A stretch of DNA of 64,000 nucleotides from Blastomonas sp. AAP53 (GCF_000331245.1 NZ_ANFZ01000006.1:310001-374000), one strand, 5' to 3'; shown: positions 29,537 to 38,708, numbered from the stretch's first letter. Notes: generated from the sequence alone by a model not told the origin. Numbers and translations: made by a program.

Positions 29537-31936
29537 TCAGAAGGTGTAACTCAGGCTGAACACCGCCTGGCGGTCGAGGCCAGGCTGCGCCCAGCTTCCG
29601 CCCAGCGCGTTGCGCACGGTGGTGACATATTTCTCGTTGGTGAAGTTCTGCACGTTGACCTGCGCCAGCAGGCGTTCGGTGACGGGATAGGATACCATCA
29701 GGCGGTGGATGGTGTAGCTGGGCACATTGTAGGCCGTGTAGGTGCCCGCAGCCCGTTCGGCGGCGGTCGGCAAGTTCAGCAGGAACTTGCCCTGATGATT
29801 GATACCATAGCCGAGCTCCAGCCCGAAATCGAACCGGTAGGTGGTGAACAGGCTGCCCGAATGGCGCGGCGTGTTCTGCAGCAGCGAACCGACGGTCGGA
29901 TCGGGGAAGGCGGCTGAGTTGTTGCAGCCGGTCGCGCCGGGATTGGCCAGGCAGAAGTCGGATACGCCCTGGCGAACCTTGGAATCGAGATACATGTAGT
30001 TGGCCGAGATCGTCCAGTTGTCGGTGATGTTGCCCGACGCGCCGAAGGAAATGCCCTGCACCCGCTGCTGCCCGTCAAGCCGCTGTTCGGGGAAGATCGG
30101 GTCGTTGGAATTGACCCGGATACTGTCGCGGTCGTTGCGGAACGCCGCCAGGTTGACCAGCAGCCGCTTGCCGAACAGGTCCGCCTTGGCGCCGATCTCG
30201 TAGTTGGTCGTCGTTTCGGGAGCGAGGTTGCAGTTGTTGGCCGTGCACGCGCCATCGACAGCGGCTTGCGACGGGTTCTTGGAGGTTCCCGTGGCGATAT
30301 ACAGGCTGGTGTTCTCGCTGGGCTTGAACACGGCGCCGACGCGGTAGGAGAACAGATTGTCCTCGTTGTCGAACGGGCCGGAGACGGTGTTGACCTGCCC
30401 CAACGTGGCGCCGGTCGTCACATAGGAAATCGTGCTGTTCGATCCGCGCGCGTTCTCATAGCGAAGGCCGCCGTTGATCTCGAACATGTCGCTGAACTTG
30501 ATCGTGTCGAACAGATATCCTGCGATAACACGGCGATCGCCACGATTCCTGCTGCCCAGGATAAAGTTTACAGGGCCGGTATAGATATTGCTGCCATAGA
30601 CGAAGCCTGCCGGCCCCTGGACCACCTCACCGGGATTGGCGATGTTGACGAGCGCGAAGGCAGGCGTGGTACCATCGGCGTTGCGCGGCAGCGCTCCGCT
30701 GGTCTGGCGATAGTCTTCCTGCAGATAGGATGCACCAACCACCAGCGAGTGCTCGATGCCCCCGGTCGTGAATTCGGCGGTGAGGTCCAGCTGGTTGTAG
30801 AAGGTGTCGTTGGTGATCAGGCGCTGCACGCCGCGACCGCCGGTGGGCAGGTAATAGCCCGCAGGGATGGTGGCAGGGCACGCGGCCTCGACAGACGGTA
30901 CGGCGAAATTGCCAGGCTGGCGTCCGGTCGAGGCCAGGCAGAAGGTGCCCGTCGGCTGGCTGGTGACGGTATCCTGGGTGATGCGCTCATAGCGGGTGAG
31001 GTTGCGTACCGATAAACTGTCGCTCAGCTGGTGGCTGAAAATCGCCTGCAGCGCATTGGTCTTGGAATTCTGCCGATCCAGGTTGGCAAAGCCGTAATAG
31101 CCTTCGCGATCGAAATCATCGAGGAAACCGCCGAGATTGGCGTAATAGCGCAGGCCATATTGCGGCATCGCCTTGTCATCGAGATGTTCGTATTGCAGCG
31201 TCAGATTGGTCGGGCTGTCGATGCCGATGGTGATCGCAGGTGCAACGCCCCAGCGCTTGTAGAACTCGACATCACGGCCCGGAACGTCGTTTTCATGATA
31301 GACCGCGTTGAGGCGCACCGCGATCAGGTCCGATACGCGCTGATTGATGTCGACGGTGCCGCGATAGTAGTTGTCGGTGCCGATGCCGCCGTTGATGACG
31401 CTCTGGTTGGTGCCAAGCGGCTTCTTGGTCACAAGGTTGATGTTGCCTGCAACGGATCCGCCACCGCTATAGACCGAATTGGCACCGTTTGTGACCTCGA
31501 CCTGCTCGATATTGTACGTCTCGTTGCGGTTCTGGAAGGCGCTGCTGCGCACACCGTCGATGGTGACGTCGTTCTTGGCATCCTGGCCGCGCAGGATGAT
31601 GCGGTCACCATAGCCAAAGCCGCCTTCGCCCGCGCCAAAGGTAACGCCGGGCACGTTCTGCAACACTTCGCGCAGGGTCAGCAGGTTCTGCTGCTGGATG
31701 CTCTTGGACGAGATCACCGTGATCGTCTGCGGGGTGTCGAGCAGCGGTGCGGTGTATTTGGGGGAGGCGGCCTGCTCAACCTTCACTTCGCTCTCCTCGA
31801 TCGCGCTGTCGGACACGGTCATGCCACCGAGTCGCGCCGCTCCTTCGGCGTCTTGGGCCATCGCCGGGCTGGCAAAGGCGATGGCGCTGACGCAGCTGAG
31901 CGCGAGCAAGGGCTGGGTAGTCTTGGCAGTTGTCAC
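29537..31936 (-). CDS. TonB-dependent siderophore receptor (catecholate, Fiu-like)
   Basis: The 799-residue outer-membrane receptor has a signal peptide ending in SPAMAQ. The plug domain has LLDTPQTITVISSKSIQQQN, LREVLQNVPGVTF, then the DVTIDGVRSSAF and VEVTNGANSVYSGGGSVAGN segments. A 22-strand barrel ends in SLSYTF with terminal Phe. The siderophore-receptor subfamily signature and the adjacent PiuC-like gene suggest a catecholate ferric siderophore such as Fiu takes. The start is GTG (31936), with GGGGGA 8 nt upstream. Two Fur-like boxes lie between it and the divergent PepSY gene. Confidence 0.92.
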   Translation of the reverse strand: MTTAKTTQPLLALSCVSAIAFASPAMAQDAEGAARLGGMTVSDSAIEESEVKVEQAASPKYTAPLLDTPQTITVISSKSIQQQNLLTLREVLQNVPGVTFGAGEGGFGYGDRIILRGQDAKNDVTIDGVRSSAFQNRNETYNIEQVEVTNGANSVYSGGGSVAGNINLVTKKPLGTNQSVINGGIGTDNYYRGTVDINQRVSDLIAVRLNAVYHENDVPGRDVEFYKRWGVAPAITIGIDSPTNLTLQYEHLDDKAMPQYGLRYYANLGGFLDDFDREGYYGFANLDRQNSKTNALQAIFSHQLSDSLSVRNLTRYERITQDTVTSQPTGTFCLASTGRQPGNFAVPSVEAACPATIPAGYYLPTGGRGVQRLITNDTFYNQLDLTAEFTTGGIEHSLVVGASYLQEDYRQTSGALPRNADGTTPAFALVNIANPGEVVQGPAGFVYGSNIYTGPVNFILGSRNRGDRRVIAGYLFDTIKFSDMFEINGGLRYENARGSNSTISYVTTGATLGQVNTVSGPFDNEDNLFSYRVGAVFKPSENTSLYIATGTSKNPSQAAVDGACTANNCNLAPETTTNYEIGAKADLFGKRLLVNLAAFRNDRDSIRVNSNDPIFPEQRLDGQQRVQGISFGASGNITDNWTISANYMYLDSKVRQGVSDFCLANPGATGCNNSAAFPDPTVGSLLQNTPRHSGSLFTTYRFDFGLELGYGINHQGKFLLNLPTAAERAAGTYTAYNVPSYTIHRLMVSYPVTERLLAQVNVQNFTNEKYVTTVRNALGGSWAQPGLDRQAVFSLSYTF

Positions 31937-31981
31937 GGAAAATTCCCCCGAGGTGAGTGGACACGATGGACGCTCCGCTAT

Positions 31982-31996
31982 TGCGAACTATTCTCA
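31982..31996. promoter_or_regulatory. Fur box 1 between the receptor and PepSY genes
   Basis: TGCGAAC-T-ATTCTCA matches 11 of 14 defined positions of the 7-1-7 Fur consensus. It is 46 bp upstream of the receptor start codon, a position that fits repression of the receptor by iron-loaded Fur. Confidence 0.6.
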
Positions 31997-32032
31997 GAGT
32001 CAACACGAGAGGCAATCGATTGGTCTTTTTAT

Positions 32033-32047
32033 TAAAAATGATTCGCA
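32033..32047. promoter_or_regulatory. Fur box 2 between the receptor and PepSY genes
   Basis: TAAAAAT-G-ATTCGCA matches 10 of 14 consensus positions. It lies about 90 bp upstream of the GTG of the PepSY gene. Together with box 1 it could give iron control of both divergent transcripts. Confidence 0.5.
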
Positions 32048-32137
32048 ATTGCGTTTATGGCGTTGACAGCAGCGGTGCCGTTGCGCAGTGGGGCAGGGAA
32101 GCCCGGCTCGAATTCAGCCGCAGGGCAGGAGGTGCCA

Positions 32138-32887
32138 GTGTCGCTGCAACAGCCAATGTCGTCGCATCGTGAGCCCCAGCGGGCCGATGGGGCTGCCTCG
32201 GTCGCAGCCGTTCGCGATCGGACTGCAGCGCCTGCCGCAACGTCCTCGCAGAACGCAGCACGTGCTCGCAAGCCGCGTCGTGCCAAGCAGTTCTGGATGA
32301 AGCAGTTGCACAGCTGGCACTGGATCAGTGCGGCGATTTCGCTGGCGGCGATGTTTGTGTTCTCGGTGACCGGCATCACGCTCAATCACGCAGCGACAAT
32401 CTCTGCCAAGCCGCAGATCGTGACCACGACCGCCGTGCTGCCGGCATCGGTTGCCGGGCTGCTTGCGCGTATCGAGCCTGCAGACAATACGCCGCTGCCC
32501 GATGCCGTGCGCGCCGAAGTGGAAGCTCTGGTGGGCGTCGATACCGGCGCTGTCGCAGCCGAATGGAGCGAGGACGAGGTCTATGTCGCAGTGCCCGGCC
32601 CCGGCAGCGACGCCTGGGTCAGCATTGACCGCGCCACCGGGGCGATCGAGGCGGAAAAGACCGACCGGGGCTGGGTCTCGTTTTTCAACGATCTGCACAA
32701 GGGGCGCAACACCGGCGCGGCGTGGTTCTGGCTGATCGATGTGCTGGCGGTGGCCTGCATCATCTTCACCTTCACCGGCCTGCTGCTGCTGCAGCTGCAT
32801 GCCCGCAACCGCCCGTCAACCTGGCCCCTGGTCGGGCTGGGGGTTGTGGTGCCTGCGGCCATCATCCTGCTTTTCATGCATTTCTGA
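32138..32887 (+). CDS. PepSY-type inner-membrane protein
   Basis: The 249-residue protein has an Arg/Ala-rich cytoplasmic N-terminus of about 50 residues. A first helix with LHSWHWISAAISLAAMFVFS follows, then a periplasmic PepSY region (about 115-180), and two C-terminal helices starting at WFWLIDVLAVACIIFTFTGL. Histidines in LHSWHW, TLNHA and FNDLHKGRN are in the usual PepSY places and could bind haem or carry electrons. The start is taken as GTG at 32138, since AGGAGG lies 5 nt upstream; ATGs at 32057 and 32156 lack such a site. PepSY proteins with ApbE and flavinylated partners form electron-transfer chains that reduce periplasmic ferric complexes. Confidence 0.85.
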   Translation: MSLQQPMSSHREPQRADGAASVAAVRDRTAAPAATSSQNAARARKPRRAKQFWMKQLHSWHWISAAISLAAMFVFSVTGITLNHAATISAKPQIVTTTAVLPASVAGLLARIEPADNTPLPDAVRAEVEALVGVDTGAVAAEWSEDEVYVAVPGPGSDAWVSIDRATGAIEAEKTDRGWVSFFNDLHKGRNTGAAWFWLIDVLAVACIIFTFTGLLLLQLHARNRPSTWPLVGLGVVVPAAIILLFMHF

Positions 32888-32912
32888 CAGATCAGTCGAG
32901 GAGCTACCGAAC

Positions 32913-33389
32913 GTGAAAAAGAGCCTTGCCATCGCGGTCAGCGTGATTGCGGCGCCCGCATCTGCCGGGACCGTGACCGTCACCATCCCGCGCATCGCCG
33001 TTGCGGAATATCATGTGCCCTATGTCGCGGTGTGGATCGAACCCAAGGCAGGCGGTCCGGCGCGCACGCTGGCAGTGTGGTATGATGTCGCCAAGCGCGG
33101 CAACGAGCCGGGTACCAAATGGCTGGCCGATCTGCGCACCTGGTGGCGCAAGGGCGGCCGCAGCCTGAAGCTGCCCGCCGATGGCGTCAGCGGCGCGACC
33201 CGCGCTCCCGGCGCGCACCGCATCGCCATCCCCGCCAATGTCAAACCCGGCAGCTACACGCTGTTCGTCGAGGCGGCGCGTGAAGATGGCGGGCGCGAAC
33301 TCGTGTCGATGCCGCTCACCGTTCCTGCGGGGTCCGCCAAGGCCGCCGGCAAGACCGAGCTGGGCGCCATCGTCGTCAAATCCCGTTGA
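32913..33389 (+). CDS. DUF2271 periplasmic protein with a flavinylation motif
   Basis: The 158-residue protein has a signal peptide (KKSLAIAVSVIAAPASA) and a DUF2271 domain (PYVAVWIEPKAG, LAVWYDVAKRGNEPGTKWL). Residues 90-96 read DGVSGAT, matching the D-x-[ST]-G-A-T motif whose threonine is covalently FMN-modified by ApbE in FMN-binding proteins. T96 is therefore a likely FMN site. The start is GTG at 32913 with GAGGAG upstream. It sits between the PepSY membrane protein and DUF4198, with apbE two genes on, which supports a role as an electron carrier. Confidence 0.85.
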   Translation: MKKSLAIAVSVIAAPASAGTVTVTIPRIAVAEYHVPYVAVWIEPKAGGPARTLAVWYDVAKRGNEPGTKWLADLRTWWRKGGRSLKLPADGVSGATRAPGAHRIAIPANVKPGSYTLFVEAAREDGGRELVSMPLTVPAGSAKAAGKTELGAIVVKSR

Positions 33390-33412
33390 TTTCCTGTCAG
33401 AAAGGCTGTGCC

Positions 33413-34354
33413 ATGATCGCCAAGTCCCTGTTCTTCACCACTGCTGCCCTTGGTCTGACCGTGCCTGCTTTTGCGCACAACCAGTGGCTGCTGCCCTCGA
33501 CCACGGTGCTCTCCGATACGCAGCAAAGCGTCACCGTGGATGCAGGCGCATCGACGGCCCCGTTCGAGCCTAACCACAATGCGCTTAGCGTAGAGGGCGT
33601 GAAGGTCTGGGCGCCTGATGGATCGATGGGGGCCATCGAGAATGCGGCGCGGAGCAAGTATCGCTCTACCTTCGACGTCAAGATCGACAAGCCCGGCACC
33701 TGGCGCATCGGCATGGAAAATGGCGGTATATCCGGCAGCTTCAAGGTGGACGGCGAGCCGTGGATGGTTGGCCGCAGGCGGGGTCCGCCAGCCGGTGGTC
33801 CGGGGGCAGCAGGTGGTGCCCGGGCAGGTGGTGCTGGTGCGGGCCGGCCTGGTCCCGCTGCAGCGATGGGCCCGGGTGCGCCCGGCGGCAGGCCGCAGAT
33901 CGACCCCAGCCATATCGTCGCCAGCGTGGACGACATCCCGGCGAATGCCACCGATCTCGATCTTACCGAAACCGTGGGTCGCAACGAGTTCTTCGTCAGC
34001 GCAGGCGAGCCGAGCGACGCGCTGTTCAAGCCGACCGGCAGGGGACTGGAGTTCGTTCCCGTGACGCTGCCCACCGATCTGGTTTCCAATGAACCCGGCC
34101 AGTTCCGCTTTCTGGTCGATGGCCAGCCCGCTGCCGGGCTGGAGGTCGAGGTGATCCCCGGTGGCCGCCGCTACCGCGAGAGTGACGGAACCCAGAAGCT
34201 CAAGACCGACGACCAGGGCATGGTGACCGTGCAATGGCCGATGGCGGGCATGTACTGGCTGAACGCCAGCCTGACCGATGCCAAGCCCGGCAACCCCAAG
34301 GCGAGCAAGCGCCGGATGAGCTACACCGCAACGCTGGAAGTGCTCGCGCCATGA
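33413..34354 (+). CDS. DUF4198 exported protein
   Basis: The 313-residue protein has a signal peptide ending at VPAFA, and the mature protein begins HNQWLLPS. The N-terminal His after cleavage is common in DUF4198 and could bind a metal. Two beta-rich parts are separated by a Gly/Ala/Pro/Arg-rich low-complexity stretch at about residues 121-161. The C-terminal half (FRFLVDGQPAAGLEVEVIPGG, then MVTVQWPMAGMYWLNAS) resembles NikM/DUF4198 beta domains tied to metal uptake. The function is unproven. It is flanked by DUF2271 and apbE and overlaps apbE by ATGA. Confidence 0.85.
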   Translation: MIAKSLFFTTAALGLTVPAFAHNQWLLPSTTVLSDTQQSVTVDAGASTAPFEPNHNALSVEGVKVWAPDGSMGAIENAARSKYRSTFDVKIDKPGTWRIGMENGGISGSFKVDGEPWMVGRRRGPPAGGPGAAGGARAGGAGAGRPGPAAAMGPGAPGGRPQIDPSHIVASVDDIPANATDLDLTETVGRNEFFVSAGEPSDALFKPTGRGLEFVPVTLPTDLVSNEPGQFRFLVDGQPAAGLEVEVIPGGRRYRESDGTQKLKTDDQGMVTVQWPMAGMYWLNASLTDAKPGNPKASKRRMSYTATLEVLAP

Positions 34355-35358
34355 CACAGGCCTGTCCGGCGCTGCGGATCGCAGTGCCGGAGGCCGTCGA
34401 TCTGGCGGCCTTTCGCAGCTTTGATCCCAGCGCGCCGGTCGTGCATCTGGCAGGCGAGACGATGGGAACGCGCTGGCATGTGCGCGCCGCCGTGCCGCAG
34501 TCGGCAGGGCTCGATGTGCAGCAGTTGCAGGCATTGGTGCAGGCGCGGCTCGATGCCATCGTCGCCGACATGAGCCACTGGGAGCCGGGCTCGCTTCTAT
34601 CGCGGTTCAACCATGCCGATGGGGGGGCTCAGGTGGCTCTTTCTGAAGATTTTGCCGCCGTGATGGCGGTAGCGCTCGACATTGCATCAGCATCGGGCGG
34701 TGCGTTCGATCCAGCGCTGGGGCGGATCACCGATCTATGGGGCCTGGGCCCGCGGCAGATGACCATCGATCCGGGTCAGCGCCAGATCGACGAGACTTTA
34801 AGCCATGTCGGGTGGCAGCGGCTCGCGTTTGACGAACGCAGTCGCACGCTGCGCCAGCCCGGCGGCGTGTGGCTGGATCTCTCCGGCATTGCCAAGGGCT
34901 TTGCTGCCGACGCCGTCGCAGACACGCTGGCGGGGCAGGGCGTCTATCATGCGCTGGTCGAAATTGGCGGGGAGTGCACCGGGCGTGGCCTTCGCCCCGA
35001 TGGCGATCCGTGGTGGGTCGATATCGAAAATCCGACCGGTGTGCAGCTGCCGCCGCTGCGCGTTGCGTTGCACCAGCTTTCGGTGGCAACCTCGGGCGAT
35101 TATCTGCGCGGCGGCCACACCATCGATCCGCGCACCGGCTGGCCCGCCATGCACCAGTCCACGGCGGTCACGGTGCTGCACAGCCGCTGCATGATCGCCG
35201 ATGCCTGGGCGACAGCGCTCAGTGTGCTGGATGACGCCTCCGCGCAGCAGATGGCGCGCAAGCAGCGCCTGATCGCGCGGATCGTGGCGCGCGATGGCAG
35301 CGAGTGGCTCAGCCCTGGTCTTGCAGAGATGGTGGGTGCCGATGCTGCCGCCGCTTGA
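34351..35358 (+). CDS. apbE: FAD:protein FMN transferase
   Basis: ApbE attaches FMN to threonine or serine in target proteins using FAD. The 335-residue protein has GETMGTRWHV, MSHWEPGSLLSRFN, then GGAFDPALGRI, VWLDLSGIAKGFAADAVA, and the metal/FAD site in TSGDYLRGGHTIDPRTG. No signal peptide is obvious, although bacterial ApbE enzymes usually act in the periplasm; export could need a different start. Its natural target here is the DUF2271 protein two genes upstream. The start overlaps the DUF4198 stop. Confidence 0.93.
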   Translation: MTQACPALRIAVPEAVDLAAFRSFDPSAPVVHLAGETMGTRWHVRAAVPQSAGLDVQQLQALVQARLDAIVADMSHWEPGSLLSRFNHADGGAQVALSEDFAAVMAVALDIASASGGAFDPALGRITDLWGLGPRQMTIDPGQRQIDETLSHVGWQRLAFDERSRTLRQPGGVWLDLSGIAKGFAADAVADTLAGQGVYHALVEIGGECTGRGLRPDGDPWWVDIENPTGVQLPPLRVALHQLSVATSGDYLRGGHTIDPRTGWPAMHQSTAVTVLHSRCMIADAWATALSVLDDASAQQMARKQRLIARIVARDGSEWLSPGLAEMVGADAAAA

Positions 35359-36475
35359 CCATATTCCGCCCGATCTCGCGTCGCTGAGCGATTACGAAGC
35401 GTTTGGCCGGGCGCGGGTCGCGCCTGCCGCCTGGGCGTATCTCAACGCCGGAGCGGGCGATGAATGGACGATGCGCGAAAACATCGCCGCGTTCGCGCGG
35501 CTGCCGTTGCGCAGCCGGGTGCTGCGCAGCATGCGGGAAGGATCGACGGCGACGCATCTGCTGGGGCTGGAGCTTGAGGCTCCCATCATGCTGGCCCCCA
35601 CCGCCTATCACAGCCTGGCCCACAGCGATGGCGAGAGCGCAACCGCGCTGGCCGCGGGTGCGACCGGTACCTGCATGGTGGTCAGCACGCAGGCAAGCCA
35701 GCCGATCGAGGATATTGCAGCATCAGCCACCGCACCCTTGTGGTTCCAGCTCTATATCCAGCCCGACCGCGCTTTCACGCGCGCGCTGATCCAGCGGGCA
35801 GAGGCAGCAGGCTATCGCGCTTTGGTGGTGACGGTCGACGCCCCGGTCAACGGCCTGCGCAATGCAGAGGCGCGCGCCGGGTTCGTGCTGCCGCCGCAAG
35901 TGCGCCCGGTGAACCTTGCCGGGATGCAGCTGCCGCCCGCCGAGGCCCCGTCCAGCGCCTCGCTGTTCGGCACCGCGATCATCGACCATGCGCCGGTGTG
36001 GGATGACATCGCCTGGCTGCGAACGCAAACCCGGCTGCCGGTGATCGTCAAGGGCATTACCGACCCGGACGATGCCAGGCTTGCGCTGGAGTGCGGTGTC
36101 GATGGCATCATCGTGTCCAACCATGGCGGCAGGGTGCTCGACGGGGTGCCTGCGAGCATCGACCTGCTGCCCGCCGTCGTCGAGGCTGTCGAAGGATGGG
36201 TGCCGGTGCTGATGGATGGCGGAGTGCGCCGCGGCAATGATGTGCTGCGCGCGCTGGCGCTGGGGGCTCAAGCGGTGCTCATCGGCAGGCCGGTCCTGCA
36301 TGCGCTGGCAACCGCAGGCGCGCTGGGCGTCGCGCACGCTATCCGCGTGCTCCGCGCCGAGCTGGAACTGGCGATGGCGCTGACCGGATGCCGGACGATC
36401 GCTGACATCGGCCGGCAATGCCTTCATCTTCCCGACGCTGGCCCAGTCTTCACGGGCAGATCAGCGTTGCGATAA
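35342..36475 (+). CDS. FMN-dependent alpha-hydroxy-acid oxidase/dehydrogenase
   Basis: The 377-residue enzyme is a TIM-barrel flavoprotein of the lactate dehydrogenase / glycolate oxidase family. It has IMLAPTAYHSLAHSDGE, WFQLYIQPDR, LVVTVDAPVNGLRN, and the lysine in PVIVKGITDPDDA. The catalytic histidine and arginine are in VSNHGGRVLDG, and FMN phosphate binding is in LMDGGVRRGNDVLRAL. Such enzymes oxidise L-2-hydroxyacids such as lactate or mandelate. The ATG at 35342 lies 17 bp inside apbE, so it is the last gene of the PepSY-DUF2271-DUF4198-ApbE operon. Why a hydroxyacid oxidase is included is unclear. Confidence 0.9.
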   Translation: MLPPLDHIPPDLASLSDYEAFGRARVAPAAWAYLNAGAGDEWTMRENIAAFARLPLRSRVLRSMREGSTATHLLGLELEAPIMLAPTAYHSLAHSDGESATALAAGATGTCMVVSTQASQPIEDIAASATAPLWFQLYIQPDRAFTRALIQRAEAAGYRALVVTVDAPVNGLRNAEARAGFVLPPQVRPVNLAGMQLPPAEAPSSASLFGTAIIDHAPVWDDIAWLRTQTRLPVIVKGITDPDDARLALECGVDGIIVSNHGGRVLDGVPASIDLLPAVVEAVEGWVPVLMDGGVRRGNDVLRALALGAQAVLIGRPVLHALATAGALGVAHAIRVLRAELELAMALTGCRTIADIGRQCLHLPDAGPVFTGRSALR

Positions 36476-38263
36476 CGTCCTGGCAGGCTGGCGGGGCAGC
36501 ACCCGCCACGCCCGCAAGCCATCCGGTCCACCTAGCGCGATTGGTTCCAGCCAGTCGGGAGGATTGCCGGAAACCAGCCGCGCGGCCAGCGACTGCGGGT
36601 CGCCCTCTTTCTCGTACAGCAACACCTCGTGCATATCGACACACGCCACCACATAGTCCGCCTTGTGGGCCAGGATATGGCGTCGTGCGGTCTCGGGATC
36701 GCTGGTAAACGCCTCGATCACATCGTGCATTGCCGCCTCTGAGCGGTGATGGCCCGACGCGATGATGCTGTGATGGGTATCCAGCAGCAGATTGGGACCG
36801 ATGTCCAGAGGTGCAAACAGCGTGCCGGTCGGCAGGCGGTTGAGCAGCCCGGCGGTGCGGTGAATGGCACAGGTCATGTCGGTGTCGTCCAGCAACGCGT
36901 CTTCTTCCGGCGTCGCCAGCACGCTGTAGAGAACCGACATCAAAGGATATGGCATCAGCACAAGATAGAGCGCTGCTGCTGCCAGAAGCTTGGGGCGCAG
37001 CGCTTGGGCACTTTGCCAACGTGCGATCATCTGCGCTGCAAACCATCCGAAGGGGATCGTGGCCATCAGCCCGGCAAAGGCGATGGATCGGTACGTCAGC
37101 AAGCCGCTGACGACCGCCACGGCCAGCAATACCGCATATTCGCCCCACCAGCGGCGTAAGCCCTGGTCGCCGCGAACCGCACAATGGATGGCAATGCCCA
37201 GGGCGCACAGGCATTGGAAGGCTTCTGCCGATGCATGGACCCAGGCCTGCTGCCACAAGGGCCGCCCTTCGCCGACATTCTCGTACCAGAATTCGCGCAC
37301 CAGCGGATCGAGTCCGGCAAACGGAGGGGCCAGAATCTGGGGGGCCCACCATCCGATCACCGCCAGTCCGGCGACGCCGCAGCCAGCCAGCCCGCCCAGC
37401 ATCAGCGCGCGCGACGGCTGCCTCACCATCGCCAGTGCGGTTGCGCCTGCCGCCATGATCACGAAAAACGCCAGATGCGGCGGGGAAATCGCGTCCCGAT
37501 GCGCGGCAAGGTCGGGCAAGCCGCGAGTCAGCGCGAACAACACCAGCAGTCCGCCAGCCAGCGATTGCAGGTAACGCACCAGATTGTGACGCTGCTCATG
37601 ATCCGCCAGCCATCGTCCAGCCAGCACCAGTGCGAAGCCTGCGGACATGAAGATCGTTTCCAGCGAAATGATCAGCCCTGCTGCCATGGCCAGGCCTGCC
37701 ACGATGGCACCGCGCGCCGCGTCGCGCCGGGCGATGCCCCACATGGCGATGGCGATGGTCATCACCTGCCAGCCATGGTGGTCGATCCGCAGCGGTTGAA
37801 ATTGCGCGGGAACCATTGGCGCCAGCGCAAAAATGGCGCAGGCTAGAGTAGCTACCTTCAGGCCCAGTTTCTCATGGGCGAGCTTGCCGACCGTCAGCAT
37901 CGTGCCAAGCAGCAGCAAAAGCGGCACGGTAACCGCTGTCGCATATTCGGCCGTCGCCAACGGCATGAACAGCGCCAGCAGCCGGATCATGCCGGCAAGA
38001 GGCAGGTCCACCAGTCGCGACCAGTGCATCAGCGTGCCGTCGGGCGGGGTCATCCGGTACTGGTGCAGATCGAACCACCCCTGCCCGGTCATCAAGTCGC
38101 GCACCTGCACCAGCCGCAACGCATCATCGACGTCCGGAAAGCGGTGCTTGAAGATGTGCGGCGACAGCAAGACCATCATCGCAACGACGCCCAGCCAGAC
38201 TAGGATGAACACCGGCACGGGCCGGCGGGCCATGCCCAGGCGCTGGCGTTGTTCGCCGATCAT
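36461..38263 (-). CDS. Polytopic GT-C-like membrane glycosyltransferase
   Basis: The 600-residue protein has about 11-13 membrane helices. An early extracytoplasmic loop bears a GT-C-like acidic motif (FPDVDDALRLVQVRDL) and DGTLMHWSRLVDLP. A soluble C-terminal part of about 130 residues follows. This is the plan of STT3/PMT-like transferases that use lipid-linked sugars. The donor and acceptor are unknown. It overlaps the gtrA gene by ATGA and the hydroxyacid oxidase tail by 15 bp at its 3' end (convergent). Confidence 0.75.
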   Translation of the reverse strand: MIGEQRQRLGMARRPVPVFILVWLGVVAMMVLLSPHIFKHRFPDVDDALRLVQVRDLMTGQGWFDLHQYRMTPPDGTLMHWSRLVDLPLAGMIRLLALFMPLATAEYATAVTVPLLLLLGTMLTVGKLAHEKLGLKVATLACAIFALAPMVPAQFQPLRIDHHGWQVMTIAIAMWGIARRDAARGAIVAGLAMAAGLIISLETIFMSAGFALVLAGRWLADHEQRHNLVRYLQSLAGGLLVLFALTRGLPDLAAHRDAISPPHLAFFVIMAAGATALAMVRQPSRALMLGGLAGCGVAGLAVIGWWAPQILAPPFAGLDPLVREFWYENVGEGRPLWQQAWVHASAEAFQCLCALGIAIHCAVRGDQGLRRWWGEYAVLLAVAVVSGLLTYRSIAFAGLMATIPFGWFAAQMIARWQSAQALRPKLLAAAALYLVLMPYPLMSVLYSVLATPEEDALLDDTDMTCAIHRTAGLLNRLPTGTLFAPLDIGPNLLLDTHHSIIASGHHRSEAAMHDVIEAFTSDPETARRHILAHKADYVVACVDMHEVLLYEKEGDPQSLAARLVSGNPPDWLEPIALGGPDGLRAWRVLPRQPARTLSQR

Positions 38264-38697
38264 CTGCCGGCGTCTTTGAACACGATCTGAGAGCGCACGA
38301 TATAGGTCAGGAGAAAGCTGGCTGCGATGGCCACCATCTTGGCCGGGCGCGGATCGAACCCGGCCCGGTCAGCCGCCGTGACGATCAGGGTGGTCAGCGC
38401 AAGGCCCGCCAGCGTTGAAACCACAAACAGCAGTTTCTGCAGCATGCGCGCGCGGCCGGTCACCGCGAGGCTGCCCTGGAATACCGCGCGCGAAGAGAAC
38501 AGCCAGTGTGCAATGATCCCCAGCGAATAGCCGATGGCCGAGGCAAGGCCCGCTGCCATGCCCAGTGCAAGGCAGGCGAGAAACGTGCCAACGTCGATAC
38601 CCAGCGCGCCGACACTGGCCGCCAGATAGCGCAGGAAACGAATGTCCCTGACCCTGGCGGATACCTTGGCGAGCGGACGGATCAAGGCGTGCTCCAC
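38260..38697 (-). CDS. GtrA-family membrane protein
   Basis: The 145-residue protein has four predicted membrane helices and the GtrA core (LRYLAASVGALGIDVGTFLACLAL, SLGIIAHWLFSSRAVF, then TYIVRSQIVF). GtrA proteins are thought to move polyprenyl-phosphate-linked sugars across the inner membrane. It sits between the UDP-galactopyranose-mutase-like flavoprotein and the GT-C-like protein. The three could decorate a surface glycan together. Confidence 0.88.
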   Translation of the reverse strand: MEHALIRPLAKVSARVRDIRFLRYLAASVGALGIDVGTFLACLALGMAAGLASAIGYSLGIIAHWLFSSRAVFQGSLAVTGRARMLQKLLFVVSTLAGLALTTLIVTAADRAGFDPRPAKMVAIAASFLLTYIVRSQIVFKDAGR

Positions 38698-38708
38698 AAC
38701 GGGAGGTC

